A stretch of DNA of 64,000 bases, from contig VXBA01002661.1 in assembly GCA_013399895.1 (NCBI GenBank), forward strand, positions 1,446,048-1,510,047, written 5' to 3'. Origin of the DNA: Serilophus lunatus. Lineage: Eukaryota > Chordata > Aves > Passeriformes > Eurylaimidae. The notes under the pieces are model-generated. The model was given only the letters and a program-made list of their open reading frames with translations. It did not search any database and was not told the origin of the DNA. The position numbers were made by a program, and so were the translations under genes. Of the stretch, positions 52,801 through 63,748 are shown piece after piece. Numbering within the stretch: position 1 is the first letter of the stretch; every line of letters starts with the position of its first letter.

Positions 52801-55044
52801 GCACTTTTCCTGTTCTGGAAAGTTTCCAGCTCTGATAACATTTTTAAGTGACCTTTGTATAAAGTGAAAGTGCCAAATACTAGACCCCAAAACAGCATAT
52901 CTGCATTTAGATAGGAAGTTAAAAACCCAAAGCTATCATTATTTTAATCCCAAATCTCTGGAAAAATAAATGCAACTAAAAGTTTCTTCAGGAGAGGAAG
53001 AGAGAGATGGGTTATGTCACAGAAAAGGTGACAACAGTAGATAAATAAATGAAGACTAAGTAAGCAGTCCTTTTTTTTTTTTTTTTTTTTTTTTTTTTGT
53101 TGCTGTTTCCAGACCTGGAAAAACTACAGTTTGTACTAAAGTGAATGTTTATTTCCTTTGCTCAAGGAAATAAAAAGATGAAAACGAATATTTTTTTTTT
53201 TGTAGAGGAAAATTTTGATCGAAGCTTAAAGAACCATTTACAGTTTGCATCAATAAAAGCAAAGGAAATACAGAGCTTGTTTACATCAATATCTTCTCCT
53301 TTGCCTGTGGTTCAGGAGTAGGAGATGAGCTCTGCTTAAAATGCTCTGGATAAGTTCCACCTTCCCAGAGCCAAGCTGGGGCAAACGGCTCCAGCAGCCT
53401 CCCTGTGACTACGTTGCACTGCAAGGGGAGGGAACAGAGAAGCTGCAGAGCAAAAATCCAGATTCAGATGTCTGTTTCAGGCAGATTCTGAGGTGTCAAA
53501 AATGTGTCTTTGACTCTCCATTAAAAAGCTAGGAGAATAATCTGGAGGATCACGTATAACAAGAGCTCACACTGCATGACTGTTCCTATGGAAGCTTGAC
53601 GGATGACCTTCACTTAAAATACATGGTTACAATCTGTTCAAAGAAGGTCATACAAGGGGTATCAGTCTGCCTCAATTCCTTGTTACAGTCCCTGAGGACT
53701 TGTAGTCAGAGAAACTCTGACACTTACAGAGGTGTTTTAATGGTAAGGCTAAATATGAAGGATTTCCCTCTTTATCCAGGTTAGAGACAAGGATAAAATC
53801 TTTACAACTGCTATCCACAAATCTCACAGACTTTTCTCACGGCTCATATTTTCTTGGATTCATCCCTTCTGGCTGCTGCATCCAGTTAGTCTGCATCTAC
53901 ATAAAAACGTATCCAAAGCTAGGTCCAAACTCTAGGTTATCCAGTTGTGGGTAGAGAAGAAATGTGACCTTTATATCTTGCATTCCCACATGATATCCAT
54001 CCCTTCATTCTCTGCTTGGCTAAATCAGTTTCGATTCTGATGTTCAGGATCTGTCTCGACCTTGAGAATTTGTGCTCTTGCCTGTAAAACCAGTGGGTAA
54101 AGGTTCATATTGCCTGTGCAGCTCCTGATGAGCCAAAATAAACACACACGCCTCTCACAGTCTCTTTAACCCTACAGAGGAGGCAGGGACAGTCCTGTGT
54201 GGTGGCATGAGGCAACGACAAGGGACGAAATATTCTAAATAGTTAACACAAGTGTTTTGGGAATATGGACACTGGCTAAAGTAGGTAAAAATTAATACAC
54301 TGTTACAGTGCTTTTTTGTGAAATATATTTCTAGAAGCCTAGTTGGATTTTTTCTGTCTTCCCCTTAGATAAAAGCAAAGCAAGTGCAATGGGGGAAAAT
54401 GAACTGTATAGCTACTCAGCTGGGCTTGACAACAACTTCTACCCAATGCAACTCCTTTGTGTGCTTAATGTTAAACATACATTTAAATGCAGTACTGGAA
54501 GTAGGCTGGATTGCTGAGCCCTTTACAAAATTAAGCCCTCTAGCCTTTAAAATTCTGGAGTTCCTTCACACCTCCTCCACACTTTGTTTCACAGGTTTAT
54601 CTGCTCCTTTGGCAGACAAACATGGAATATATTCCATTTTTTAATTTTTTTTTCCTTCAGTGGCTGTTTTTATCCAAATAAATGTCAGGACAAAATACAG
54701 TGCTGAAAGAAGTATGAACTTTTTTGATGAGTATGAAACAGTGATGTAGTAGAACCACGAAACAATAAATCATACAGAAAGTCAAAACTTCTGATGGTAA
54801 AGATAATTTTCCCTATAGAAGCTATTCAGCAATAAAATTCTTTGCAGGACAAGAATATCAAGTTCATGATATGCTATTTTTTACACATGTCAAGGAAACA
54901 GTGTTAGCCCCTCTCAGTTATGGATTACTTGTGTTTCACCACTTTACTCTGTATTCATCTGACTGTTTATACTGACAGGATCAACAGAAAAGGTGATACC
55001 ATTCAAGAAAGAAAACCTAAATCATTCATGTGGAGCAAAAAACT
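49817..55044. other. Intergenic region downstream of PMP2, no gene recognised
   Basis: It contains the T28 tract. A GC-richer patch at 52127-52293 is bounded by a T-rich tract ending TTTCAG and by GCAG/GTAAAA, so it has exon-like edges, but it has no open frame of note. Confidence 0.55.
53071..53098. repeat. Uninterrupted T28 tract
   Basis: Twenty-eight T in a row. On the minus strand it is A28, preceded about 50 bases earlier by AATAAA (53153-53148), so it could be the tail of an old retrocopy. No coding match was seen beyond it. Confidence 0.95.
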
Positions 55045-55251
55045 CCATTTTCTGTGTTGAGAAGCTTTATTGGATGGCCACAATATTTTGGATTAGTTAC
55101 ACTATGGCTCTGAAATATCAAATTATACTGTAGCAATTTTCCCCATAAAAAGAAATAAGAAAATAAAGAAGCACAGTGTATGAGGCTTTGGTCACTGTAC
55201 TAAGCCGAGTTTTAAGAGCCAGTCCCAGTCCAGTGCAGAGAAGGAACTTCT
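55045..55251 (-). terminator. PMP2: PMP2 3' UTR with AATAAA poly(A) signal
   Basis: AATAAA on the minus strand (55071-55066) lies about 180 bases after the PMP2 stop and is the best-formed signal there. Cleavage would fall near 55050-55045, giving a 3' UTR of about 200 bases. The cleavage site is inferred. Confidence 0.7.
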
Positions 55252-55302
55252 TCACACTCTTTCATAGACCCTAGTGCAGACAACTCCTTTCATGGCACAT
55301 TC
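55252..55302 (-). CDS. PMP2: PMP2 coding exon 4 with stop codon
   Basis: The 51-nt terminal coding exon follows an acceptor ...CTTTAG and encodes ECAMKGVVCTRVYERV followed by TGA (55254-55252). It carries the Cys118/Cys125 pair and the Arg127/Tyr129 part of the ligand triad. It is too short to appear as an open reading frame by length; it was found from the expected FABP C-terminal pattern downstream of exon 3. Confidence 0.92.
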   Translation of the reverse strand, partial: ECAMKGVVCTRVYERV

Positions 55303-58300
55303 CTAAAGCACAAAAGAAAAGATTAACATAAACCTTCTGCTGACAGCAGGTATATCTTCTGCAGTAGCATCTGAAGCCAGTGAAAATCCAGGTGTCACAT
55401 TTAACATCTTTACATATTTACAGAATTTTTAGAGCAATCAAAAAATCTATTGTTATATTGCAAATAGAGTTATTTCTGTATTAACAGCTTTAGACTTTAT
55501 TAAGTGGCATATAATGGCAAAATTAGGGACAGCTTCCACAAACAAATTTACCTTCCTTGGTATTATTGCTGGCTTGACAGAAATATTAGCCCCATCTGAC
55601 TTTTATGGCCCACCAAGGCTTTCGAATTTACAAAGTGGGGGTGGGAGGCTGTGTGTGTGAAAGCAGAAATAGCCTGGGTATTTAAGAGGTTAGGCTTCTG
55701 GCCTAAAATACTTCTTGCTTCTGAGTCACAAAATATTTCTCTTGACCCTCACCCCAGCGGCCTTCAGTGGCTGCTGGTGACTCATAGCCATAGGATGCAG
55801 GCAACAAAGGCAATGGGATATTGAAAAAATACCTCATTGGTCTGCAAAAATTGAAGCCTGCTCCACAAACCTATGTGAGGCAAGGGGCAGACAGCAGGAC
55901 ACCAACAGAAAAGGGACCCTACTTCTCTGCTTCATGAAGACATTTTAATAATTAGAAAAAACTTACACAGAAATGCAGTCATTGGGAGATGCAAAAGCAA
56001 ATCATTGTTCCTATCTAAAAGGAGGCTACAAGAGAGGTAGAGGCAGACTTTTTACAGGGATATGTAGTGACAGGACAAGGAGAAATGGCTTTTAATCGAA
56101 GGAGAGTATGTTTAGATTGACTAAAAGGAGGAAATTCTTTATTGTGAGGATGATGGGAGACTGGAACAAGTTGCCCAGAGAAGCTGTGGATATTCCATCT
56201 CTGGAAGTGTTCAAAGCCAGGTTGGACAGGGCCCTGAGCAACCTGGTCTATAGAAGGTGTCCCTGCTACTGGCAGTGGGTTGGAACTAGAGGATCTCTAG
56301 GTTTCCCAAAATATTATACAATTCTATGTATGAGAGCTTATGAAAAACCCTAGTCAGAACAGGCTAACATGTAAAAATGTAATGCTGCTGACTTCAAACA
56401 AGTCACCAAAATTGGTTTCACTCCTTTTTTAAAAATGTTAATGAACAAAGTACTTTATTTCATTCATAAGTGAAATGTTAATTTTAGTAGTGACCCTGAC
56501 AGCTAGAGTCCCTAAAATGCCTTGGACAACCCATGGCTTTCACATGGCTGCTAGAGAAAGGAGCATCTAATGCCGGATGAGAAACAGCTAGCATTACCCT
56601 TCCCTAGAGAAAGACATGGTTACCTCACAGCAGTAGGTATTTCAGAGGGAGTGTTGAGATCTGCCAGTCCCTGCTGCAGGTCCCCATGTAGGCAAGCACG
56701 GGTACAGAGCTGTTGGTTTACACACTGCACCTCAATAACCTGCTTAGTGCATTCAGCATGCTCACATTGAAAAAGCAAACAAAAGTGTGTGAATTGATGA
56801 GGTTTAGTGGAAATAGATGTGTGAAAATGTGTAAAATCAGTTTTCTAAGGTTGGGCAGGCTTTATTACAAATATAGGGAAAAGGAAAGAGCCCGTTCCAG
56901 AGACAGTAGTACTCAGCTTGTAAGCCTTTTTTCATATTTCAGCTTTCTGCTATTGCAAAACCACATCTGTTTAAGGATAATAATATTGATAGCAGTAAGT
57001 ATGTTGTCAATTTATGGCAGCTCTGCCACTTTAAAGAAAACTTGAGTTGTGGAACAATATTTATCTCCTTCCAGCTTGTTTCTAAGCTTGGTTCCCTTTT
57101 TCTGCCTCTTAATTTATCTCATAATTCAAAGAGAAAGCCAAAATTGTAGTCTATTTAGAGAGAAACAAACTTAAGGCTGCATCCTTCTGACCTTTATCCA
57201 CATTCAAGAAACATGAACTTACCACCACCATTTTCCCATCAACCAGTCTTCTCTTTATCACAGTCTCTTTGCCATTCCACTTCTGCACTTGCACCAATGA
57301 ACCTTTCTCCAAGGTCACGACACTCTGCAAAGGCGAAGAGCAGACTTTCAAACTGCAGTTCAAGCTTTGCAGATTAGAGTAGCAATTCACTTTACGTTCA
57401 GCAAGATACGCTCTCTTGGTAATGACTAATAACACATGTAGTAACGTTAGATTCAGCACATTATTCCTTCTTTCCATGCTTTCTTTGAACAGTTCAGAAA
57501 ACTCATCGTGCACTAAGGGGGTAGGAAAATTTCCTCCTGGTGTTCTTGTAAGAGATGTTCAGACCACTCAGAGATCATCAGCGCCCTTACCTTGACTTTC
57601 CGGTCATCTGCTGTTGTTTCATCAAACTGTTGGCCCAGTTTGAAAGAGATCATTGTATTTTTAAATGTGCTTTCAGTTCTGATGGTTACTATGTCTCCTT
57701 TCATACTGATGATCACATCAGGCCTTGCCAGGCCACCTAGTTTCCGCGTAGCTAAACCCACTCCTACAATAAGAAACAAACCGATAATTATATTCCAGCA
57801 AGCAAGAAACTCAGTATCCTCATGAATCTTCAATGGAAGCATAAGGAACAATTTCTTCTTGAATACTTTAATGCCTGATTTAGATGAGAGGCTAATTCTT
57901 CAAATATGGAAGTAGCAAACGTTCAGAGGCTGGGGCAGCAAGAAGTAAAGGTATACATGCTTATACCCCTATGCACATTTAGCTAAACGGAAACACAGTA
58001 GGTTACAAATCTGCTTGAATTCATGTAGAGGTAGAAGAGAGAAAAAATCAGAAGAAAGGTCAGTTTCTCATAAAATCTTGTAAGAAGCCTTTATAAAAAA
58101 GTTCTTGATAAATCTGAGAATTTGAACTTTTGTTGACAGCTGCATAGAAGAAACTGGATACTGAACTGGAAATATGCTGGAGCTTGCTCAGTAAAACATA
58201 CCGAAAACTGGGCAATTCCTAGGTTGATATTAACATCCCTTAAGGATCCTTACATCTAAACTTCAGTAAGAAGTAAAAGTATGAAATATAAAAAATGTAG

Positions 58301-59212
58301 AGGTATAAGAGTGAAGACCTGCAAAGAGCTTCAGGGAAAATGCATGCTAGAAGACTTTTGTATTGCCTAGTGCTTTCCAGTCCAGTTCATTCTCTACAAG
58401 TTGCAAAGTCTGGGGCAAGTACAAATGAAGGCCACTGGCAAATGCATCACTGTTTTATAAAAGCAGAAAGGGCATAGCTGTAGTTGGTGCCTTTGTTAAT
58501 GCTATGCTGTGCTCAGATGAAAAGATCTTTATAAATGGATATAAAGTCTGCAAATTATAACAAATATTCACTCTGGTTAATTAATTAACTGCAATTCTTT
58601 TGTTATTCAGTCTAACATTTCAAATAAAAGGAATCAGGGTCTCAGTGAATCATTTATATAGCAATAGCAATGTGGTAGATAACTGTCTGTGCACTTGCTA
58701 TATAGGAATGAAGCCAGCTTTACAGTGAAAAACAATGCCTAATTTATTACATTCCTTGGATTCTTCACTAACAGATAGATTCTTTCATAGGATTTAGACG
58801 TCTGAAACTAAAGTGACATGAGACATCAGCTCCATTATAAATTGTAAATTATCACACATCATGAGTTTAACAGTGCAATCAAGAGGAACAAAAAAAAAAG
58901 TCTGCATCTTGTGACAAAAAAAAAATTAGATCAGTTCAATTATATGGAAGTAAATTTATTATATTAATTTGTCACATACCTTTTACATTTTAGAGGCTAA
59001 AGGAAAGAAATCAAATTATGCTAGAAAAGTAATTAAAGCACTTTTGTGGTTAGGAAGAAGGCACTATCCATAGGCAAAACACTCTCGAAAGAAACTTACT
59101 AGAACAAACCAAACCAAACCAAAAAAGGATATTTCTTACCCAACTCTTTCATATAGTCATCAAAATTCTCACTGGAAATGAGTTTCCAGGTTCCCACAAA
59201 CCGGTTACACAT
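55252..59212 (-). CDS. PMP2: Myelin P2 protein (fatty acid-binding protein 8), complete four-exon gene
   Basis: This is a cytosolic beta-barrel lipid carrier of the intracellular lipid-binding protein family; in vertebrates P2 binds fatty acids and membranes in Schwann-cell myelin. Coding exons, in transcript order, are 59212-59140, 57763-57591, 57324-57223 and 55302-55252. All introns are GT-AG, and the lengths 73/173/102/51 nt are the invariant FABP pattern, giving 132 residues. The N-terminus reads MCNRFVGTWKLISSENFDDY. P2-type signatures are VGLATRKLGGLA, KGDI-TIRTEST and KGSL; FABP4 usually has VGFATRK and NGDV there. The carboxylate-binding triad is intact (Arg107, Arg127, Tyr129 counting Met1; 106/126/128 in mature numbering), as is the Cys118/Cys125 pair known in P2. 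No frameshift or internal stop was seen. One difference is Cys at position 2, where mammalian P2 has Ser. The neighbouring minus-strand FABP4-like exon supports the FABP cluster. FABP4 is the only serious alternative. Confidence 0.93.
55303..57222 (-). other. PMP2: PMP2 intron 3
   Basis: This GT-AG intron of about 1920 bp separates coding exons 3 and 4. It contains a truncated CR1 in the antisense orientation (about 56010-56330). An open frame at 56713-57045 on the plus strand has no coding character that I recognise. Confidence 0.85.
56010..56330 (+). mobile_element. CR1 3'-end copy in PMP2 intron 3
   Basis: Typical CR1 wording: GGAGACTGGAACAAGTTGCC (spanning 56156-56175) and AAGCCAGGTTGGACAGGGCC. 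It ends near CAATTCTATGTA. It lies antisense to PMP2. An 81-codon frame at 56108-56353 is the CR1 3' region translated by chance. Confidence 0.9.
57223..57324 (-). CDS. PMP2: PMP2 coding exon 3
   Basis: The 102-nt exon encodes residues 83-116, from SVVTLEKGSL to DGKMVV, with the family motif VQKWNGKET and the ligand-contacting Arg107. The acceptor is ...TTTGCAG and the donor GTAAGT. Intron 2 (57325-57590) is only 266 bp; intron 3 is about 1.9 kb. The open frame reads on into intron 3 for about 24 codons, which is a shadow and not coding. Confidence 0.93.
57591..57763 (-). CDS. PMP2: PMP2 coding exon 2
   Basis: The 173-nt exon is flanked by acceptor ...TTGTAG and donor GTAAGG. It encodes residues 25-82, from GVGLATRKLGG to TTADDRKVK. 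It includes the second lid helix, the TIRTESTFKN strand and the conserved FDETTADDRK block. The intron upstream of it (57764-59139) is 1376 bp. Confidence 0.93.
57764..59139 (-). other. PMP2: PMP2 intron 1
   Basis: This is a 1376-bp GT-AG intron. It holds a short ACCAA-type tandem stretch near 59103-59124 and two A-rich runs near 58890 and 58915. No other gene or repeat was recognised. Confidence 0.85.
59140..59212 (-). CDS. PMP2: PMP2 coding exon 1
   Basis: The exon starts at the ATG on 59212-59210 and encodes 24 residues plus the first base of codon 25. It ends with the donor GTAAGA (59139-59134). It covers the first beta strand and the helix-turn-helix lid (NFDDYMKEL), the portal region for fatty acid entry and membrane contact. 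The start is fixed by the conserved N-terminus and the invariant 73-nt coding length. Confidence 0.93.
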
Positions 59213-59320
59213 TGTACAGCCTTTGAGAGGTGGTGATCTTGTAGAGAGAGGCAGTGGCCACAACAGCTCTTGGTGGATGTGAGAGAGATGGTGTGCACAA
59301 CTCAGATCTCACTGGCCTCC

Positions 59321-59327
59321 TTTTAAA
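59321..59327 (-). promoter_or_regulatory. PMP2: TATA-like box of PMP2
   Basis: On the minus strand TTTAAAA lies about 110 bases before the start codon. Initiation about 30 bases downstream would fall near 59290 and give a 5' UTR of about 80 bases. FABP genes usually have TATA-type promoters. The start site itself is inferred, not seen. Confidence 0.55.
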
Positions 59328-59654
59328 GAGGTCCAGTCCCTGTGGCAGTCAGGACAGGCCAATAGCAGAGGCAGTGCCACGGCAAGACAATGTGCACCTT
59401 GTCCAAGGCAGCCGTGCCAGTACCAAAGCTCCGGGTGATGCCTCCCTCGGTTTCCTCCACTGAATGCACAAGAACACTGAGGGGCGTATGGGAATGGGGA
59501 CAGGAGTTACCACTGCACCCTCAGAGCAGCCAGGGGACAGTGCTGTGGTGGGTTCATCAACACAGGAACAAGTACAGAAGCACTGCATCCTCATGAAATC
59601 CAGCTCTGACTGTCCTGCTAATATTATTCTCCTGCTATCACCATATGAAATAGA

Positions 59655-59985
59655 AATCTATAATGATCATCTCATCCAACTGCCTCATCATTCTAGGATT
59701 GACCAAAAATTAAAGCTTGTTGTTAAGGGCGTTGCCTAAATGCCTCTTACACACTGACAGGTATGGGGCTTGGTCACCTCTCTAAGAAGCCTTTTCCAGG
59801 GTTTGACAACTCTCTCAATAAGGAAATGCTTCCTACTGACAAATTTGAACCACACCTGACACAAGTTTGAACCATTCCCATGTGCCCTATCACTAGACAC
59901 CAGGGAGCAGAGATCAGTACCTCCCCCTCCCTTTCCTCAGAAAGCTGTTGAGAGTGCTACGACTACTGTCACCTGGGTGCTACTC
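59655..59985 (-). mobile_element. CR1 fragment upstream of the PMP2 promoter, antisense on plus
   Basis: The plus strand shows AAATGCCTCTTACACACTGA, TAAGAAGCCTTTTCCAGGGT and CCATGTGCCCTATCACTAGA, the reverse complement of CR1. Its near end is about 330 bases upstream of the PMP2 TATA-like box. It has the same orientation as the gene. Confidence 0.85.
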
Positions 59986-62900
59986 ATATAAATCAAAGCT
60001 ATGTGGATTTTGAGAAGGAACTGTCAAGAAGCTAATATAGCAAGAGGTTTGTGGATTTTTTTGACTTTCAGGATTCATCCTGGAAAGGTTCCGTGTGTTT
60101 TATCACTTAAAGGCAGAACTGAATTATACTGTTTTTATCCATCAGAGAAGTGATCCTCCGTCTGCAACCGGGTATCCAGAAGATTGCTGCATCAGTGGAG
60201 ATCAGCTCATGTGCTCGACAGGTGCATAATATGAAAAGAGTTTAAAGTGCTTATTCCTGGTTTAAGCTCACTTGGTGAAGTGAGCAGCTTTGCTCTCTTT
60301 TTGTCTTTCTGCGCATAAGTTGTGGGACACAATTTTTTGTATTCAGGGTTGAAAGAGTAAGATGGAGCTGATGTTGGGCCAAGGAGGATGAGGTCTGGGT
60401 CTTATCTTGAAAGCTGTCATAAGCAAGGAAAGGAACACACTGAAATAGAGAAATAATACAGTCTTAGCAAAACTATTGTAGGCTTTGGATTATATTGTGA
60501 TTGCAGAGAAAAAGGATCTTAAGTCACAAATTTTGGTTGCATATGCAAAATAGTTTTATCCCATCAGTTGTAACATATACAGGGTGAGCTGAGCAGAACT
60601 TGTCTGCTGTACAGGTCTAATGACAGTGCAGTGCAGGGAGAGAAAGTCTAGCGTAGTTGAAGATGAAAACAAGGCAAAGCAGAACTCTTTCTCCCCCACA
60701 GCAGGAAGCAGATGCTCTATCTGTAATATGTAAATAAATGTAATACGCAAATTTGAAGGTGGTGTCTGCGAAAAACTCTCCTAAAGCAAAGGTGCATTAT
60801 ATCACATTTTGTGTAAGGAATAGCTAGCTTTTTTGTCCAGTCTCTGGAAATGAGAAAGCTCTTCCTAAATATAGCTATCCATTATCTCTCAAAAATAATA
60901 TGAAAATATTCCACACGTGATGCTCAGACATTCTTCATTCTTTCATTTAGTTATCTTATCCACAGAAAGGCATTTTAACAAGTCAAGACCGGTGCCTTTG
61001 GGAAATAGAAGATGATTGGGATGTTGTAAAATCAGGCCTTAAGAAATTCAAGAAAAGCAAATTAGTCAGAATAGAACTGCTGCACTGCAGTACCAGTAAC
61101 CTTAAGAACAAAAGTGACAGAGAATTATTTATACAGACAAAACCCCAGTCTTAGGCAGCCTCAAACAATGTTGACATTGCTACTATGTCTCTCTTTGTGA
61201 TCACTAAGAAAAATCAATACTTCCATTTAAAGAACTTACAGTTTAGAAAGAAAAAGAGCAGGGAATTAGATCTCAGTAAGAATAGTCACAGAAACCAATC
61301 TTCTTCAAGTTTAAAGGGAAAAAATTGTCAAGGATTGTGAGTACATATTATAAAGTGGAACTTTTTGCTCATGGTTGGAATAAAACAGAATTTGGAATTA
61401 TTGAACTGGAGATTGTGAAGCAGCACTAGAGATAAAGGTAAAACTTCATAAAAATAGAAAACTAAAAATTCAGAGACTATTTAGAAATAAAGATACTATT
61501 TAAAGAAATACAGAAAGTAAATTTACATGAATTTCTTTAAAGGAAGTATGATCTGGAAAAATGCAGTGCCACAAAAAGGCTAGATTAAATTCCCAGGACA
61601 GCAATGAAGAAAACAGAAATAAAACAGGAGAAAAGAGGTCAAAGAAGGACTTGCTGTAAGGACACCAAGGATGTTTTAACACTGACTTTATGGACCTAAA
61701 AGATCGACTCTGAGCATGGTGCCAGCAGCCTGCCTCTTCCCAATAGCTACATTGGAAAGTGCAAAGAGGTACTTATATCCTTAGCTGTAGCGTCCTACAA
61801 GACCAGGACAGCTGGGGTCAGGGGAATGAGTCCAGACTTTGCTGTGCACACAGCGATGGACTGGCCAGGATGCAAAAGTTCTTCAAGTTCTTTCCAGTGG
61901 AAACAAAGAGTTAAAAGAAAAACAAAAATAACAGAAAGGTCAATGCTCAGAATAAGCCTTGCTTCATCTGTCTCGTGAGTCACTAAAAGTCTGTGGGTGT
62001 GAGTCCCATTGCCCTCTTGTCACCCAAGAAACCAGTAATGGAGTAGTGAGTGAATATGCTAAGGGGCAAAGATTTCCTCCTCTCAACATTCAAGGGTGCC
62101 TGCTGTGATAAGGGTGATTCCCATGGGTTTATAGGGGTTTGGGGAGATCCTTTTTTTTCAGAAAGAAATAGTTCAGAGAGAGAATAGTTAAGCACAACAG
62201 AAGAGAGAGTGAGACCTCTGCTTCTCTGCAGGCTAGGACAAGGCACCTATCTGCCTTTAAGCCTTAGAAATGTGTGCTGTCATCTCCATCTAGAACTGAG
62301 AGGAATCACTTCCATTTATTCAAGAAGTTACTGCTGCCTTTTTCGGACAACAAATTTTGGTTCTCCTCAGAGCATAAATTTCAGATGTGTTCATATTCTA
62401 AGAAAAGCATCACTAATATTTCATTATGGTGCTGTTCCTGTTACGTTTTATGCTGAGAATGTCACTCAATAGAAATTTCCAAGAATTGAAGTTTAAAGTG
62501 ACTTGATTCATTGACAAAGTTTAAATTAGTTCACCAGGTACTAAAATAAATGGTGATGATTTCAGAAGTGGTTACCTGCCTCTGAAATATTAGGCTGTGA
62601 ATGTTACAATTGTAACTGCTACCTGTATTGAGAATGCAAGGCTTCTAGGAAATAAAGGCTGCTATGTGAATATTGGAATGTTGGAAATTTGACCTCTGAA
62701 ATGCACTATTTCCAAATCTTTGGACAATGGGATATATTTAATTATGGGTTGATATTTAATGTCTCTATGTATCTTATATAGTCAATGTTTCTGCTTCTTA
62801 TAGTTATCTCTCCCATGTAGGTTTTCTACCACTAAACTATAGTTGAATTCTGACTCTTGTAAATAATTTTGGTTTTGTTAAGGGCTAAGTAGATTTAGTA

Positions 62901-63514
62901 TTGTATGTATTGGGTACTCTGAAGCATTCGTACTTCCTGTATGCAACTACTGTTCTTTAAGTTGATGAGATTTCACAAGCAACAAAGCCAAGGTTAGAAC
63001 AGTGTAGCTGGTTTTTCATCTCTTTTTTTTTTTTTTTTTTTTTTTTTGAACTACCTTAAAATTACCCCTCAGCTCATGCAGAGTGTAGAAGTCCTTCCTT
63101 TTCCCCTCTCTAGTCGTATAAATAGTGCAAAAATTTGGGAAGAGTGTGAGTCAGGCAGAGCAAAGTTCAAGTGTATGTGAAGTCTCTGTTGCATAGTCAC
63201 CTCTTACAGCTGACCTTGAGAATGTCAGGAACACAAGGAATTTATTTCATAGATCTTAACTGCAAATCTTGATATATGGTTTTTCCCCATTTAGCGGTTA
63301 ATGACCTAATGATGTTTCTGTGTCCAGGTCTACGTCTATCACTATCACACAATTGCCACTCATTGGATTGACTCCAATCTTCTTTCCACAGTGAGATGGG
63401 TCACATTTACTGAGTGTGGTACTTGCTCTCACATGATGCTTTCCTGCCAAGCACCTCTTCCCAGATTACATCCCCCCCAAACCCCTTTCTGACAAATTCC
63501 AGCACAAGAACAGT
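59986..63514. other. Intergenic spacer between the two FABP genes
   Basis: About 3.5 kb of AT-rich sequence with the T25 tract. It would hold regulatory sequence for PMP2 (its upstream side), but no specific element can be named. Confidence 0.6.
63023..63047. repeat. Uninterrupted T25 tract
   Basis: Twenty-five T in a row between PMP2 and the FABP4-like gene. No repeat family was recognised on either side. Confidence 0.95.
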
Positions 63515-63697
63515 TTGTAGAAAGCAGAACATTTTATTTAATAGGCACAACAGATTAGACTAGCTGGGTGTAACTGCTTTGGGATATATCTGAAAAAAGG
63601 TACAGTTCACTTTAAAACAGATTTGTGAAGGTTTTCTCCCTTGGTTAAATGGGTTTTCTCCTGCTTTAAGCATTAGTCCTGTGTAAAGGTGGCTTCT
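63515..63697 (-). terminator. FABP4: 3' UTR and AATAAA signal of the FABP4-like gene
   Basis: AATAAA on the minus strand (63538-63533) lies about 160 bases after the stop codon and supports a short 3' UTR of roughly 180 bases. Cleavage is inferred near 63515. Confidence 0.65.
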
Positions 63698-63748
63698 TCA
63701 TGCTTTTTCATAAACTCTTTTGCAGGAAACATTATTCATGGTGCATTC
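63698..63748 (-). CDS. FABP4: Terminal coding exon of a second FABP gene, probably FABP4 (partial, gene runs off the window)
   Basis: On the minus strand a pyrimidine-rich acceptor (TTTCTTTTCCAG) is followed by 51 nt encoding ECTMNNVSCKRVYEKA and TGA (63700-63698). The length is exactly that of FABP exon 4, and the Arg/Tyr ligand pair (RVY) is present. The first three exons would lie beyond base 64000: no exon 3 is visible in the 252 bases to the right. Ending in Ala after YEK fits adipocyte FABP4 (YERA in many species) better than P2 (ends in Val) or FABP5. Gene order next to PMP2 on the same strand also fits FABP4. FABP9 or FABP12 cannot be excluded from one exon. Confidence 0.8.
   Translation of the reverse strand, partial: ECTMNNVSCKRVYEKA

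Noticed and set aside
56108..56353. 81-codon plus-strand frame in PMP2 intron 3
   Set aside because: It lies almost wholly in a CR1 3' region, which often reads open by chance.
56713..57045. 110-codon plus-strand frame in PMP2 intron 3
   Set aside because: Hydrophobic and low-information, antisense in an intron, no family recognised.
57151..57513. 120-codon minus-strand frame taken as one gene
   Set aside because: It is PMP2 exon 3 with intron sequence on both sides; splice sites and the family exon length fix the true ends.
57513..57851. 112-codon minus-strand frame taken as one gene
   Set aside because: It is PMP2 exon 2 extended into introns 1 and 2.
55252..59212. Calling the complete gene FABP4
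   Set aside because: GLATRKLG, KGDI-TIRTEST, the KGSL turn and the C-terminal VVCTRVYERV are P2-like; FABP4 usually has GFATRK, NGDV and an Ala end.
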